Below are positions 1-14,788 of a stretch of 64,000 bases of DNA, piece by piece. The notes beneath the pieces are model-generated. The model saw only the letters and a program-made list of their open reading frames with translations, did no database searches and was not told where the DNA came from. The position numbers were made by a program, and so were the translations under genes. How positions within the stretch are numbered: the first letter of the stretch is position 1; each line of letters starts with the position of its first letter. This DNA comes from Flabesymbios commensalis (taxonomy: Eukaryota > Annelida > Polychaeta > Terebellida > Flabelligeridae), in the NCBI GenBank assembly GCA_964017125.1, contig OZ024903.1, positions 82,817,119-82,881,118 of the forward strand, read 5' to 3'.

Positions 1-115
1 GAGGGACAGACTAAGAATCCACATATTACACGTTCATGAGAGACATCGTCCACACAAATGTAACGTCTGCAGTAAAAGTTTCAGTCAATCATCAAGTCTC
101 AACAAACATATGCGG
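1..115 (+). CDS. PRDM14: PRDM14-like C2H2 zinc-finger protein, internal exon (5' cut by window)
   Basis: Frame 2 reads RDRLRIHILHVHERHRPHKC followed by a C2H2 finger (CNVCSKSFSQSSSLNKHMR), ending at a phase-0 donor (GTGAGG at 116). The next exon supplies V-H, completing the H-x3-H spacing and the HSGERPY linker, so the junction is certain. From memory, the block from RDRLRIHILHVHE through the two following fingers is nearly identical to the C-terminal fingers of vertebrate PRDM14. PRDM14 is a nuclear PR/SET-type zinc-finger transcription factor that recruits PRC2 and CBFA2T co-repressors; it acts in pluripotency and germ cells in mammals and in motor neurons in zebrafish. The PR domain and earlier fingers lie outside the window. 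Another C2H2 gene is possible but less likely given the long identical-looking runs. Confidence 0.82.
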
Positions 116-4362
<4,247 letters not shown>

Positions 4363-4510
4363 TGTAAACACTGCGGGAAGGCGTTCGCCTCTCACGCGGC
4401 ACATGACAGTCACGTAAGACGTACACACCCACGAGAGAAGGCGGAACAAGACGCATCAAAACTGTACGCCCAGACCCACGGCACATCTCTACAAATGAGA
4501 CTAAAGAATG
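4363..4510 (+). CDS. PRDM14: PRDM14-like zinc-finger protein, last finger-coding exon
   Basis: The exon starts after TTGTGTTTAG with CKHCGKAFASHAAHDSHVRRTH, a complete C2H2 finger joined in frame to the PFK of the previous exon. It continues with a basic, finger-free tail (PREKAEQDASKLYAQTHG then TSLQMRLKN) and ends at a GTAAGT donor after one base of the next codon (148 nt, phase 1). In vertebrate PRDM14 I recall one further finger after the HDSHVRR finger; none is seen here or downstream, so this protein seems to end sooner. The 3.6-kb intron before it carries palindromic repeats. Confidence 0.85.
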
Positions 4511-4740
4511 GTAAGTATTGTAGTTTTGTTTAGATATTAGAGCAGAACATGTATGTCATGTTGTGCAGATCACTTTGCCATTAACTTCATATTTCGCACA
4601 AGCATAGTCCCAGAGTATGGCAAATGGTAATTTACATCTTAATTAACGTACTTTATTTCCTCCGATTAAGACCCACAAATCAAACGTGGTAGTCTGTACC
4701 TGCTGATTTTCACTCCTGCAAAATGACACATCTAGCCATT

Positions 4741-4793
4741 GTTTGACCAATGCTGGGCCAACGTCGTAGACGCTGGGCCAACATTGGTCAAAC
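4741..4793. repeat. palindromic element, 'CGTCGTAGACG' family (family B), short copy
   Basis: A near-perfect inverted repeat: GTTTGACCAATGCTGGGCCA, a CGTCGTAGACG centre, then the reverse complement of the arm. The same centre with ...CCAACATTAAACC... arms recurs about ten times in the window, so this is an interspersed family and not a unique hairpin. Confidence 0.75.
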
Positions 4794-5382
4794 ATTGGAT
4801 ATATATATTGTGCTTGCTGTGATGTGGGCCACATTGACGTGTGGCTTAAATGAGCGAACTTGGTGAGCGACATGTTATCTATCTAGACACTCAGCAAGCA
4901 CGATCCTAGCATCAATTTTGGCTTGCTTTTGGGCCGCGTTGCATATGGTGTGCTGGCATTAAACTGAAACATGGTGGTGATATATATTTAAACAATAATT
5001 CGCATATATATATATAAAATATTCATCAAAGTTCCAAACACAAAAATCTGTGAACTTCGTCTACAGCATTAAGTGAAGCAATTTATGTATCACATAAAGT
5101 AAGAGTGTATTTCTTTATTTTGATGGATTATACTTTTTTATTTGAAATGAGTTGACTTATTCCTATCGGCCACATCTCACCAAATACAAGACGTTCAGCC
5201 AATTTTGGGTAACGTGTTTGCTAGAATACATTCAACGATTTTGATGAAATAGTTTCAAATTGTATTTGTGTCGTATATTACGATGTATGTTAAGCTGTGG
5301 CTTTCAACAATATTATAATATTTTCACATTTAACATGGTTGAGTAACTTCCATCTGTATCTAGCAGTGTTATTCTGTTGCAG

Positions 5383-5387
5383 CCTAG
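5383..5387 (+). CDS. PRDM14: probable terminal codons of the PRDM14-like gene (ambiguous acceptor)
   Basis: The best acceptor after the phase-1 donor at 4510 is TTCTGTTGCAG at 5372-5382. It gives GCC then TAG, so the protein would end LKNA with this exon almost entirely 3' UTR. An alternative is the TAGCAG pair at 5361-5366 (a NAGNAG acceptor): either AG keeps frame and reads on through LDDPYSDPGGESN to a TAA at 5597-5599, adding about 77 residues with no domain I recognise. Transcript data are needed to choose. A possible polyadenylation signal AATAAA lies at 8527-8532. Confidence 0.45.
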
Positions 5388-5789
5388 ACGACCCCTACAG
5401 CGATCCTGGCGGCGAAAGCAATCACCAATCCACATGGACACTTATTTATATTCAACTGCCATCGACAATCAACGAGGACGTTACAGCTGATTTTAAAGAC
5501 TATTTGCTAAGCATGGACATTGTCTGCTGCATCCCGTATCAAATGTTACCTCTTAAACTTTTTGTGCCCCGCATCCCGACTGCTATGAACAATCAATAAG
5601 AGTGCTGCAGCTGAATACCCGTCACTTTGCTATTTTTGTTGGTTAGAAGGGTACATGTGTATCATGCATCAATTGTTAAAACTTAAGTGCTACATTATCA
5701 TGATTATTTAGTGATATGTTTATTTATTATAAAACTGGCACTGCTCACTCATTGCCAGCTTCAAATGAATGGAAAATGTTGCTTTATGT
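5388..5789 (+). other. possible 3' UTR of the PRDM14-like gene, alternative coding tail
   Basis: If the upstream NAGNAG acceptor is used, part of this stretch (to 5599) codes; otherwise it is 3' UTR. It is less AT-rich up to about 5600 and then returns to the intergenic average. Confidence 0.4.
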
Positions 5790-6195
5790 AACCCTTTGAC
5801 CGCCAAGTTATTATAATGGAATTTTCACTGACTTAAAGTTGTGTTTCGCTGACGCGATCCGCAAATTCAGGCGAGTGAAAATTATTCTGATTTAACCATA
5901 TAGAGGTCAATTATTTTTAAATCCTGCTGATTGATATCATGTCTTTCTTTACCATGTTCAAAAAGTGGTACTCAAAGTGCTAATAAAAAAAAATGAAAAA
6001 CCATAGCTACTAGAGACCAAAGGTTTTTTTCAAATTGAAACAATCATAACGTCTTAGTTAGCTCTTTCTGCTTCATTTGAATTACCTATGTTATTGACCT
6101 ATATATGCTTATTATTCACGTTTTACTCAGTGTGGGAATCGACTTTAGACGTCAAAATCTGACGTCTAATGTCAGTGCCCGCACTTAAAAGGTTA
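5790..6195. repeat. composite palindromic MITE (family A left part joined to family C right part)
   Basis: It begins AACCCTTTGACCGCC, carries the family A hairpin (GACTTAAAGTTGTGTTTCGC with CGCGATCCGCAAATTCAGG), then from about 6005 runs as a reverse-complement family C copy (GTTAGCTCTTTCTGCTTC ... AATCGACTTTAGACGTC) and ends CGCACTTAAAAGGTTAA. Full family A copies are at 30162-30400 and 56444-56681, and family C copies at 10476, 11520, 29942 and 45106. The two families are also adjacent at 29942-30404, so they are often neighbours. Confidence 0.65.
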
Positions 6196-7703
6196 AGAAC
6201 CAGGGGTCCAATCCACCAAGAATCTTAAAATTAAGATTATCTTAACTTTCTCTTATTTCCATTAGAAAACTTAAGATAAATCTTAACCTTTTTTAATGGA
6301 AAAAAAGAAAGTTAAGACACTGTTGATTTTCAGATTTAGGACTGTTATGAAGGACATTATCGGTACTTAATTAATATAAAATGAATATCCCAAGAATCCC
6401 ATCCTTGCAATGTGCATCGAGATACATTGAATTTTCTCTTTTATTTGTTAAAATATTTTATTTAGCATTTCTAAAAACTAAAAATAGTAGAAAAGTATAA
6501 AGTATTAAAAGTGACCAATCGTTCATTTTTCACTTTAGCAACCATGATCAAACTAGGTGGTTTCCACCTGCATATTTCATTTGACCAACCCTGGTCAGTG
6601 CATTTGCCAAATAGTTTGAAAACGTTGACCGAACACACATGATTAACATTTTAGAGTCTGTTGTCGCAATTATGCGACACGTTCGGTGTTTTATATAAAA
6701 TTTACTAAATACGAAATGACACAGCTACCACACTAAGTAAATTCTGAGCCTAATTATGCTTATTCATGCTTGAATATTTCATGACTCAGGTCACGTCCTC
6801 GTTTAGTCATGTATATCATGGTTACCATCAATTCAATTATTGACTTTAATTAATAACTGTATAGAAAGTGAATAGTTTGAAAAAAAAACCTGAGCTTTAA
6901 GTATGCCCCATTTACATTATAAGCTAAACCGTAGATGTTGTTCATAATATGAATTTAAAGTCCATTTTTATTTAGATTTCAATTTCGAATTGCTTACAGT
7001 TCTATATTGAACCATTGATGTAATAATATATTCATGATATTGATTTCAAGTCATTTTTGTCATTTGGTAAGCTGCAACCCAAAGGTAACAGTATAGATAG
7101 ACACTTTATCCATGTACTCATAGTATGTTTTCCAGCTAAGTGAGGTTATTCCTCAGATTCATCATAGGTGCTCATTATAAAGGTTGAAGCACAGAAATGT
7201 CAACCCACTGATGGCTAAATCAAAATAGTGATGTGGGGGTGAACATGTTATTATGAGATATCATTATGAAATAAAAATGTTTATATCATTAAACTTCATA
7301 AGCGGTGGAGTATTTAATTATACAGGATATTTTTCATTCATTTGAAACTATCATCACTGACCCAATTTGTTTCTATAAAAAAATCGTATTTTAACATGTT
7401 TAAGAAGGCCTGTTGCAATTAAGTAATAATGTTTTATAATTCACGATAATAATTTCAATTTGTTTGTGTACTTCGGTGCAATACTTGTTTTTGTAGCTCA
7501 TAGTATTAAATGTTATGAGCTGAAACTCGAAAGGAAATATTGAAGATACTCGCGTAGTTTGCTAGCTAAGTGACGCGAATACTCAAATTTATAATAGGTG
7601 CTTAATAATAATATAACTTGTTTTTTTAGTCTACTTACGTTTTATATGCCTTATAATAAAATCATGCACATGATTATTAAGTGGAAACTGATAATGAGTG
7701 TTT
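6196..7703. other. no feature seen
   Basis: AT-rich sequence without a convincing frame, tandem repeat or palindrome. It may belong to the PRDM14-like 3' UTR if that extends to about 8.5 kb, which cannot be decided from sequence. Confidence 0.5.
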
Positions 7704-7707
7704 TTAA

Positions 7708-7951
7708 CCCTTTCAGGCCTGAGTTTACCATTGTCATCTTCATCCTCTACAAGCCGCGAATTGCTGTCGCAATTCTCGACTTGTAGAGGATGAAGGTGAT
7801 TTTATATGGGTGAAAAAGTAAAGAAACTTACCACGTATTGGTAAACCAGTTTCATGGTAATTTTCCTCCTAAAACCCCTAGTTGTAGGGAAATCAATTGT
7901 GTTTTCTGGGATGTAAAATGATGCTTTAATGCATCGTGGGGGCTTAAAGGG
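7708..7951. mobile_element. 244-bp TTAA-flanked palindromic MITE (piggyBac-like ends)
   Basis: The sequence CCCTTTCAGGCC...GGGGGCTTAAAGGG is flanked on both sides by TTAA (7704-7707 and 7952-7955). Inside is a strong hairpin, CATCCTCTACAAG...CTTGTAGAGGATG, with a loop containing GCGAATTGCTGTCGCAATTC. TTAA target duplication with ends starting CCC is the piggyBac superfamily signature. No coding capacity, so it is non-autonomous. Confidence 0.65.
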
Positions 7952-7955
7952 TTAA

Positions 7956-8740
7956 ATGAAAGCCAGCATTGTTGACAAAAAATACATGTTAGTAAAGACT
8001 GTACTTATAATATACCCTATTCAGGTTATATGAATGAATTGATTAGCTGTTAACACAACCTCAATTTATCTCATTCCCCTTCGAGATTGAATTGTTTACA
8101 AGAATGCATAATGTTACTTGTTATTTAGCATAAGAACCTATTCTGCCATGTACAAAAAAGTTGGCAAATATTTGTCTATTAATTAGACTAAACATTGAAG
8201 AATCGATATGAGTACAAAACTACTCTAAAGCACAATACTTCATCTTGGTTTTTAAAAGATACAATTTTTCCTTCCTCTAATTTAAACCAAACTTGCCTGC
8301 TACATTTTACCAGATGACAAGATACTTGCTGATACGCTATTTCCTATTCTTGGTGACATTGTTAGATACTGTGCGATGCGAGGCTTTTCAAATTCAGCAT
8401 TTCAATATGATCTCAATTAGGATTATGCCTGTTTGTTTTTTGTTATGTTACCAGCTGCTATCTATCTTGTAAATCGTTTAATTTGTGTCCATATTTGTGC
8501 AGTTATGTTATACAATATTTATGTCGAATAAACCATTCCATGTACAACACAACACAGTGCTCCTCTCATGCATGTTTTAATATGTTTTATAATACACCGA
8601 ACAACTCAGAATAAGTCTATCGTACTTCATTATTGTCTAAAAATATATTTTTACTAAAATTCTGCATCTAGACCATAGTGAAATATATAAGTATTGCATT
8701 GAAATAATATGGTATTCCAAGATTTTAGTTCATTAGATCA
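7956..8740 (+). other. unassigned sequence with a possible transcript end
   Basis: AT-rich, no frame. AATAAA at 8527-8532 is preceded by sequence without repeats and followed by ACAACACAACACAG; it could be the polyadenylation signal of the PRDM14-like transcript, giving a 3' UTR of about 3.1 kb. This is inference only. Confidence 0.3.
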
Positions 8741-8881
8741 ATTTGAAAAAACAAATAATTAAATTGCCGTTTATAAGTTTTAAAAAGTGTCCTTCACTCG
8801 TTGCTTCAAGTAATAACCCACACACTCCGCCATCAACACTGAGCTTCTTTACTCCACGCTCTTCTAAATATAGAAAGATAC

Positions 8882-9105
8882 ACTCTACTCTACTCTACTC
8901 TACTCTACTCTACTCTACTCTACTCTACTCTACTCTACTCTACTCTACTCTACTCTACTCTACTCTACTCTACTCTACTCTACTCTACTCTACTCTACTC
9001 TACTCTACTCTACTCTACTCTACTCTACTCTACTCTACTCTACTCTACTCTACTCTACTCTACTCTACTCTACTCTACTCTACTCTACTCTACTCTACTC
9101 TACTC
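8882..9105. repeat. (CTCTA)n pentanucleotide microsatellite
   Basis: About 45 uninterrupted copies of CTCTA. The length and lack of interruptions indicate a young, unstable array. Confidence 0.98.
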
Positions 9106-9770
9106 CATAGCCAATGACAAGACGTCATTTTGTCAGGCTTGATTCTAACCGACTGACGGAGTGGGCGTGGTCTGGAGTAGAGAGTAATACTTTAGCCAGA
9201 AACAATCCTTGTTTAATAAGTTCAACCAATTATTTGTTCCTGTTTACTTGCTTAACATACAGTAGTTACCGGCCAAACACAACAGTTACTAGATTATGTG
9301 TCCACTCTGCAGAGCAGAGCAGGAGTATCTAACATTTCTCTAATGGCTAGATCGACCACGGTAAAGTTCAAGAAAACAGACAGGCTGCATTACATGGCAA
9401 CATTTGTGACAAACAGGTCGGATAAAGAGATCAAAGCGTGTGGTTGCGGGTTTTCTAACACGCCTCTATTCAGGCTGTCTAATGGTGTATAGATCCAGCT
9501 CGGTTAGGGCACAATGGAGATACGTGATACACAAAATGGTGTCTTAAACCAAACATTTGTCCTCAGCCATTGCGCTCGATCCCTCTGTTGGTTGTGTGCG
9601 GGGTCAATAGCCAAACGTGACAAGTTGATCGGGAGGCCAGCGGGCCGGCCCCAAATCCTGACGTTCGCCAGGATTCCTAGATTCCCTGCCGGATCTGTCC
9701 CCTGGAACTTCCTGGAACCGGGTAGAGGGGGTTGTGATAGGTAACAGATAGGGAGAGGGGTGTTAACCCT
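9106..9770. promoter_or_regulatory. GC-richer unique island, candidate regulatory region
   Basis: A non-repetitive stretch of clearly higher complexity than its flanks, with no convincing coding frame. It contains forkhead-like TGTTTAC, a GGGCGTGGTC box and paired GGCCGGCC-like sites. Calling it regulatory is inference from composition and motif density; conservation in related species would decide. Confidence 0.3.
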
Positions 9771-10407
9771 TCACCTACGATAGTGCTACGACGTACATAA
9801 ATATTTTACATCAGCGAAATGTCATATGCGGAGAGGTTAGAAATTTTTGTTTAGATTAACCACTAATTTGAACAATGTCTATTACCAATTACACAAAAGG
9901 AGAGGTATTTTGGTTAAAACAAACAGAAACTGGAGGCTGGCTATACGGACATAGTCCATATAGCCAGTAAGTAATAAAGTCATTACTGAGGTCATGACCC
10001 CATTCACTGGACTACGATTACTTAAGTTTTGTGTTATCTTTGACGTGAGAATTTCGGCTCATCTCAAAGCGAATAAAATGCGTCTGATTTGTTGAAATTG
10101 TAACGTATGAGATTAAATTTCAAAAAGTCATTATTTCTGGTGATTTGTTTTCAAAATATGCATTTCAAAAGATCGTCATTATTTTGGTGGATTTCAGGGA
10201 ATAACTGTATTCAAAAAGTACCATAATATGACATATGTGTATAATGCTTACATGGTGCTACCGTCTGGCTGTTATTAGACAGGATCGTAGTAGATGTCTG
10301 ACCAGGAGCCTTGGTGGAATCCCGGTCACATCATAGCATCCTGATGTGACATTAGAGCCACCCTCACAGAGAGCAGCTCTCCTCCATATAATACCTCTTA
10401 TGGCGTG
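9771..10407. other. no clear feature; decayed palindrome debris
   Basis: It starts with TTAACCCTTCACC, the usual left end of the TTAA/CCC palindromes, but I cannot find a matching right end. A perfect 11-nt inverted pair (TGGCTATACGGAC / GTCCATATAGCCA-like) lies near 9937-9966. The rest is unassigned. Confidence 0.4.
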
Positions 10408-10475
10408 GCGCGCCATGGTGCAGTGGTTAACTCTTGCGACGCTGAAATATTTGTGTATCGAAATATGGGGGCAAA
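10408..10475 (+). mobile_element. tRNA-derived SINE head, fragment
   Basis: GGCGCGCCATGGTGCAGTGG then TTAACTCTTGCGACGC resembles a tRNA A box in the setting shared by other SINE heads here (22690, 10870, 59415). No B box follows before the next element begins, so only the 5' part is present. Confidence 0.4.
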
Positions 10476-10640
10476 GCGTTTTTCTATTTGAAAACATCAT
10501 AAATGTCTTTGTTAGCTCTTTCCACTTCATTTGAATACCTATGTTATGGGCCTACAGCCTATTATATTTTTTGTAATTCTTTCAGTGCGGGGATCGTTTT
10601 TAGGAGTCAGAATCATCTGACGTCTAAAGACGACCCCTGC
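10476..10640 (-). repeat. palindromic repeat, family C copy
   Basis: A reverse-orientation copy of the family with GTTAGCTCTTTCCACTTC, ATACCTATGTTATGGGCC and the terminal hairpin TTTCAGTGCGGGGATCG ... GACGACCCCTGCGCTG. Equivalent blocks in the same order are at 6005-6195 (same strand) and 11520, 29942, 45106 (opposite strand). Confidence 0.7.
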
Positions 10641-10850
10641 GCTGTAAGCTGCCTACCTGGACTGTCGGAGATGGCGGGTTGGTTCCCTGCTCTGGCATTG
10701 AGGTTACAGGTCTGGAACTGGAATCATGTGTCTGGAAGACAATGTCATCTTACTCGTTTCACCATAAGCAAGATGTTCTCCTGGTACAGTTTGGCCTGTA
10801 ATATGTGCACAAAGGTGGCATAAAACCTCATGCATTCACACCTCAGAAAA
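10641..10850 (+). mobile_element. tRNA-derived SINE, body and tail
   Basis: The segment from AATCATGTGTCTGGAAGACA through TGTCATCTTACTCGTTTCAC, GATGTTCTCCTGGTACAGTT and ATGTGCACAAAGGTGGCATA matches, phrase by phrase, the SINE at 59515-59716 (CTGTGTCTGGAGGACAGTGT ... TGTGCACAAAGGTAGCCTAA). The head here is more diverged. Two dispersed copies with one shared tail support a single SINE family. Confidence 0.6.
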
Positions 10851-10857
10851 CACGAGA

Positions 10858-10945
10858 CAGGGTTCGTGGTGCGGTAATCAGTGTTACCGCTTGTCACGTC
10901 AGAACACGGGTGTTCTGCCCAGCTCCCGGTATTCAGGTTACAAAA
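10858..10945 (+). mobile_element. second tRNA-like SINE head next to the previous SINE
   Basis: GTTCGTGGTGCGGTAATCAG with GTTACCGCTTGTCACG, then CAGCTCCCGGTATTC, resembles a degenerate A-box/B-box pair. Its position directly after the SINE tail fits a composite or tandem insertion. Confidence 0.35.
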
Positions 10946-10960
10946 AAACTTGAGAACATC

Positions 10961-11240
10961 TTGTTTGTTTGTTTGTTTGTTTGTTTGTTTGTTTGTTTGT
11001 TTGTTTGTTTGTTTGTTTGTTTGTTTGTTTGTTTGTTTGTTTGTTTGTTTGTTTGTTTGTTTGTTTGTTTGTTTGTTTGTTTGTTTGTTTGCTTGTTTGT
11101 TTGTTTGTTTGTTTGTTTGTTTGTTTGTTTGTTTGTTTGTTTGTTTGTTTGTTTGTTTGTTTGTTTGTTCGTTTGCTTGTTTGTTTGCCTGCCTACCTGC
11201 CTGTCTTTCTGCCTGTCTTTCTGCCTGCCTGCCTGCCTGC

Positions 11241-11272
<32 letters not shown>

Positions 11273-11273
11273 G

Positions 11274-11328
<55 letters not shown>
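10961..11328. repeat. compound tetranucleotide array (TTTG)n-(TGCC)n-(TTGC)n
   Basis: About 50 copies of TTTG followed by TGCC/TTTC variants and then TTGC copies. Same phase throughout, so one ancestral array that has accumulated a T-to-C change in blocks. Long frames in it (FVCL, NKQT and LACL repeats) are microsatellite translations. Confidence 0.97.
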
Positions 11329-11519
11329 ATTTATTTACTATTTTTAATGACAGATAAAAATGCGTAAATATCGATTTATTTATTTTTAAATATAAGACAT
11401 TTTTACACTTCATAATTTTGGATCCCGACAACTTATATCATAGATTTTCATATAAACACGCGAACAACAGTTGACCTGTTACACCACTGACAATATCATG
11501 CACATATTTATGAACTGTG

Positions 11520-11735
11520 AATACTTTTAGTGCGGGGACCGACTTTATAGGCATAATCTGACGTCTGATGTCAATACCCGCTCTGAAAGAATAAAACATT
11601 TATAATGGCCGTATAAGACCATACCATAGGTATTCCAATGAAGTGGAAGAGTTAACCAAGACATTTATGATGATTTCAAGTAGAAAAAAACCGTTTGATA
11701 TCTTGGTTTAAATATACAGATATTTTAGCCTTTAA
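11520..11735 (+). repeat. palindromic repeat, family C copy
   Basis: The hairpin CTTTTAGTGCGGGGACCGAC ... CAATACCCGCTCTGAAAG is followed by AATGGCCGTATAAGACCATA, GAAGTGGAAGAGTTAACC and GATGATTTCAAG, the standard order of family C. It abuts a perfect TTAA palindrome. Confidence 0.7.
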
Positions 11736-11817
11736 CCCTTTCACCACTAAAGCCCGTTTTTATGTGCTGAATGCTATGGCATTCAGCACATAAAAACGGG
11801 CTTCAGTGGTGAAAGGG
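11736..11817. mobile_element. 82-bp near-perfect palindrome flanked by TTAA
   Basis: CCCTTTCACCACTAAAGCCC ... GGGCTTCAGTGGTGAAAGGG with TTAA at 11732-11735 and 11818-11821. The arms (about 40 bp) differ by a single base, so it is either young or maintained by gene conversion. Ends and target fit piggyBac-like non-autonomous elements. Confidence 0.75.
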
Positions 11818-12078
11818 TTAAGGGTTACATGTACTTGTTATCTTCCATCAATTACATACAACGTCCAACTGGATACATATCCCTGTGTTGTATGATCACA
11901 TATGGCGTAAAAATCCAATTGATTTATGCCGAAATACAGTTAAAAATACTTAATCTAATGGTCATTGGATTTTAGGGTTTCTGTAAGAGTTTTATTTTGA
12001 TCGGTAACTTACTCTTTATACAGCTCTTGCACTCGGTCTTAATATTATCTAATATAAGTAGCAAAATATTCTTACATA

Positions 12079-12950
12079 CAGTACTGATTTAGCAAAATGG
12101 GACAAGCTTTTTCAGTGGGGCTAGCCCCGGCTAACGCAGGCTAGCCCTGGGCTAGCCCCATGTTCTCTCCCCACCCCATTTGGGGCTCGCATGTATGCGC
12201 CCAAAGTTATGAAATCGTTTAGCCGGGCCGCAGTGTGCGTTTTGGTATAAGTTCATATAACTGGAGCCGCGCTCATATCGCCGGGGCTCAAGCCAATCTA
12301 GAGCCTCGGCGAATTGAGTCAACGCCTGTCAGGCGCGCTTCTCGTCTGGTCCAGTTTCAAGCTCGACCGGTGCGCCGGGCGAGCCTGACTTTCCAGGTGC
12401 CTGTTTTTTCATCTTCAGTTAGGCCTATTCCAGTGACCGTGGCTTCATAAAACCACCCATTTTCTGAATTTATACACTGAACTGCTTGTCTGATACTAAA
12501 GATAATGTCTAAATGCTAAAGGCTAAATGCTAAATGGCTAAGCAGAAATAAATGAGGACTGCAACAGGTCTACATGTATACACGTACGGACACTCAATTA
12601 TTGCACGTTTAGATCAACTCAGAGCTGTTCAGATGATGCTGAATGTGGTCAAGCTGAGCGCGCCCTGTCTTCCCAGAGCGAGCCTGGCCAGCCCGGCGAA
12701 ATGACACTTGGCTCACAGCATCCATGTTAGCCGCCACACAGTATACTGGGTGCAAGCCCAAGTAGAATTTGGGCGGGTATATTTTCCTGGCCCGAACCGT
12801 GTGGGGGCTCGAGCCCATTTCATGCGCTGGGCGCAACCAATTCTGCGCCTGTCTCGCCGGGCTTGCGCCCGGGCTAATGACGGGCTGGCCAGCGTTAACG
12901 CAGGCCAGCCACTGATGAAAAATCTGTCCCATTTTGTGAAATCAGTACTG
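12079..12950. mobile_element. 872-bp foldback MITE with TA target duplication (Tc1/mariner-like)
   Basis: Terminal inverted repeats CAGTACTGATTT...AAAATGGGACA at 12079 and, reversed, ending at 12950; both sides flanked by TA (12077-12078, 12951-12952). Just inside, GTGGGGCTAGCCCCGGCTAA mirrors GGGCTGGCCAGCGTTAACGC. The interior is strikingly GC-rich with repeated GGGCTCGAGC/GCGCCGGGC-type phrases against an AT-rich background. No transposase is encoded. TA duplication and CAG ends suggest mariner-type mobilisation. Confidence 0.8.
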
Positions 12951-12952
12951 TA

Positions 12953-13735
12953 GTTACGTTCAGTATTATTGTTCTATAAAATCCCACAATGCACAGATTT
13001 GTAAACATCAAATTTGTATTTTTAATTTTTTACAGTGGAGGTTTTAGAACCCTTTTGAATATAATAGTGAAAAATGTAAAAAAATGACTCGTCCGTTTTT
13101 TCCGGTGTTCTCACCATGTAGTCCATATAATTAAGTATTAGCATGTCTGAGGAATAGTATATTTACAAACAAATAATATAAATATAGTACGCATTTTCGC
13201 TTACAAAGTTACAAACAAAAGATATATTCATAATACTTTTCATAAAGATAATGGTGCAGATTTATAGTCTGTTATCAAGTCTGAAGTCTGATTTTGCATA
13301 AAACACTTTAATAAAAAAACAAATTCATACAACACAGTACATTGTTTTTATGAAAAATAACATTACATTATACACAAAACAACAAATACACTGTAAAAAA
13401 CTTCTATTTGTCTACGTTTCATAAAATATGCATTGGAATGCAGATCTGGTAACGAGAAGTCCAGAGCTCATAAATGGGGCATCCATGTACGTTTTTTCGA
13501 CAATGAATTTGCAGTAATAATTTTAAAGCCAAATCGTCATTGGCAGACATTGGTTTTAGTTTAGAAAAAAATATTTTCAATTTTACTGATAAAATATAAT
13601 ATAATCGATAATTATAACAATGCATATGTGCACAAAAGACTATACTCGATGTAAGTCAGCCGTGTGCTTGGTGTTAGATAATTTCCAACATAATATAATT
13701 CAAGTCGATCTCCAGATTTTTCTTGTTATTAAGAT
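12953..13735. other. AT-rich, no feature seen
   Basis: Non-repetitive AT-rich sequence; only chance short frames. Confidence 0.6.
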
Positions 13736-14160
13736 ACCATAGTTTGAACATTAACAGGCGATGACGACCGCTGCTACTGTTATTTGACTTCACACAGACC
13801 TCGATGTCATCCACACATAAGCAGATGTGAGCTGGCAGTAGCAGAACGGGCGAGCGTCACCGATTGTCCCCTGTAATGATCAAAGCCTCGCCGCTCTGCT
13901 AAGCCCGCCTGAGTGCGCAATCTGATCTGGCGATACTTTTTGTCGGCAGTCAAAATAGGGAGAGAATGGAGTGCCTGCTGTAAGTGGATTTGGCCGTCAA
14001 GTGGACTTAGTGGCTGGCAGCTTCCTCAGGACAAAGGGGGCTACTAAGGATCCCATGTCAACCGTACACATACTGGTGCAGCCTCAACTAAAGCCTAACA
14101 CACATCACATTCCTCTGGACCGGGTCCTAGATATAGCTCAATAGATAGCGTCTGGACGGC
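13736..14160. promoter_or_regulatory. unique GC-richer island, candidate enhancer
   Basis: A complex, non-repetitive and non-coding block between AT-rich flanks, with a TCF/LEF-type GATCAAAG, a Sox-type ACAAAGG, E-box-like CAGATG and GATCTGG sites. Regulatory role is inference. Confidence 0.3.
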
Positions 14161-14678
14161 CACAGTGCCGCAGCTCCGAAAGAGGGCCCTCTTTTTTCAG
14201 AAATTAAACCACGCAAACACAGCTCTTAATTGCCCAAATATCGGTGTTTGCCACTTGAAATATAGTGGACCGGAATGGATGTTTCTCATTCTGGCTGTGC
14301 GTGCAGTGTTCCAGTCTGTTTAAAAGCTTGGAGTAAATGTAGTGCTGCATTATAGTATCGTGCACTACAAATAACCTTTGAAGTCATTCGGTAAGAGTAG
14401 GGAATCGTCCTGAATCCGGGCTTCCTTCTGTTGCCATATTGCCACAATGGGCAGAAAATAACGTAAAGAAATATTCACTCATTCACTCACTCACTCAGCA
14501 TAGAAAAACAAGGAGACCCTCATGAAGATTCCACTCCTTGATCATGCTGATTATAAATTATATTAATGATACAACACCAGCTTATTAATGACTAGAGAAA
14601 AGCAGTGTGAGAATGTATGTGACCCATATGTGGCAATCAAAATAACAGCCTATATTGATATTTATTGCAACTTAACGT
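14161..14678. other. no clear feature
   Basis: Ends in a short TCACTCACTCACTCA simple repeat near 14475. Nothing else recognised. Confidence 0.5.
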
Positions 14679-14788
14679 CCAAGCAAACATGAGGCGTTGG
14701 CCCAACGTTGGTTTACAGTTGGGCCAACGTCGTAGTCGGTGGACCAACAATAAACCAGCGTTGGGCCAACGCCTCATGCTTGTTGGGA
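14679..14788. repeat. family B palindromic element, full copy
   Basis: Arms CCAAGCAAACATGAGGCGTT and AACGCCTCATGCTTGTTGGG enclose nested GGCCCAACGTTGGTTTA blocks around a GTCGTAGTCGG centre. About 110 bp in all, the same size as the copy at 15910. Confidence 0.8.

Noticed and set aside
8743-9117. STLLY repeat frame
   Set aside because: Translation of (CTCTA)n.
10745-11431. Long open frames on both strands (NKQT, LACL, FVCL repeats) around 11 kb
   Set aside because: They are translations of a tetranucleotide array; frames are open on both strands because the unit has no stop, not because of coding.
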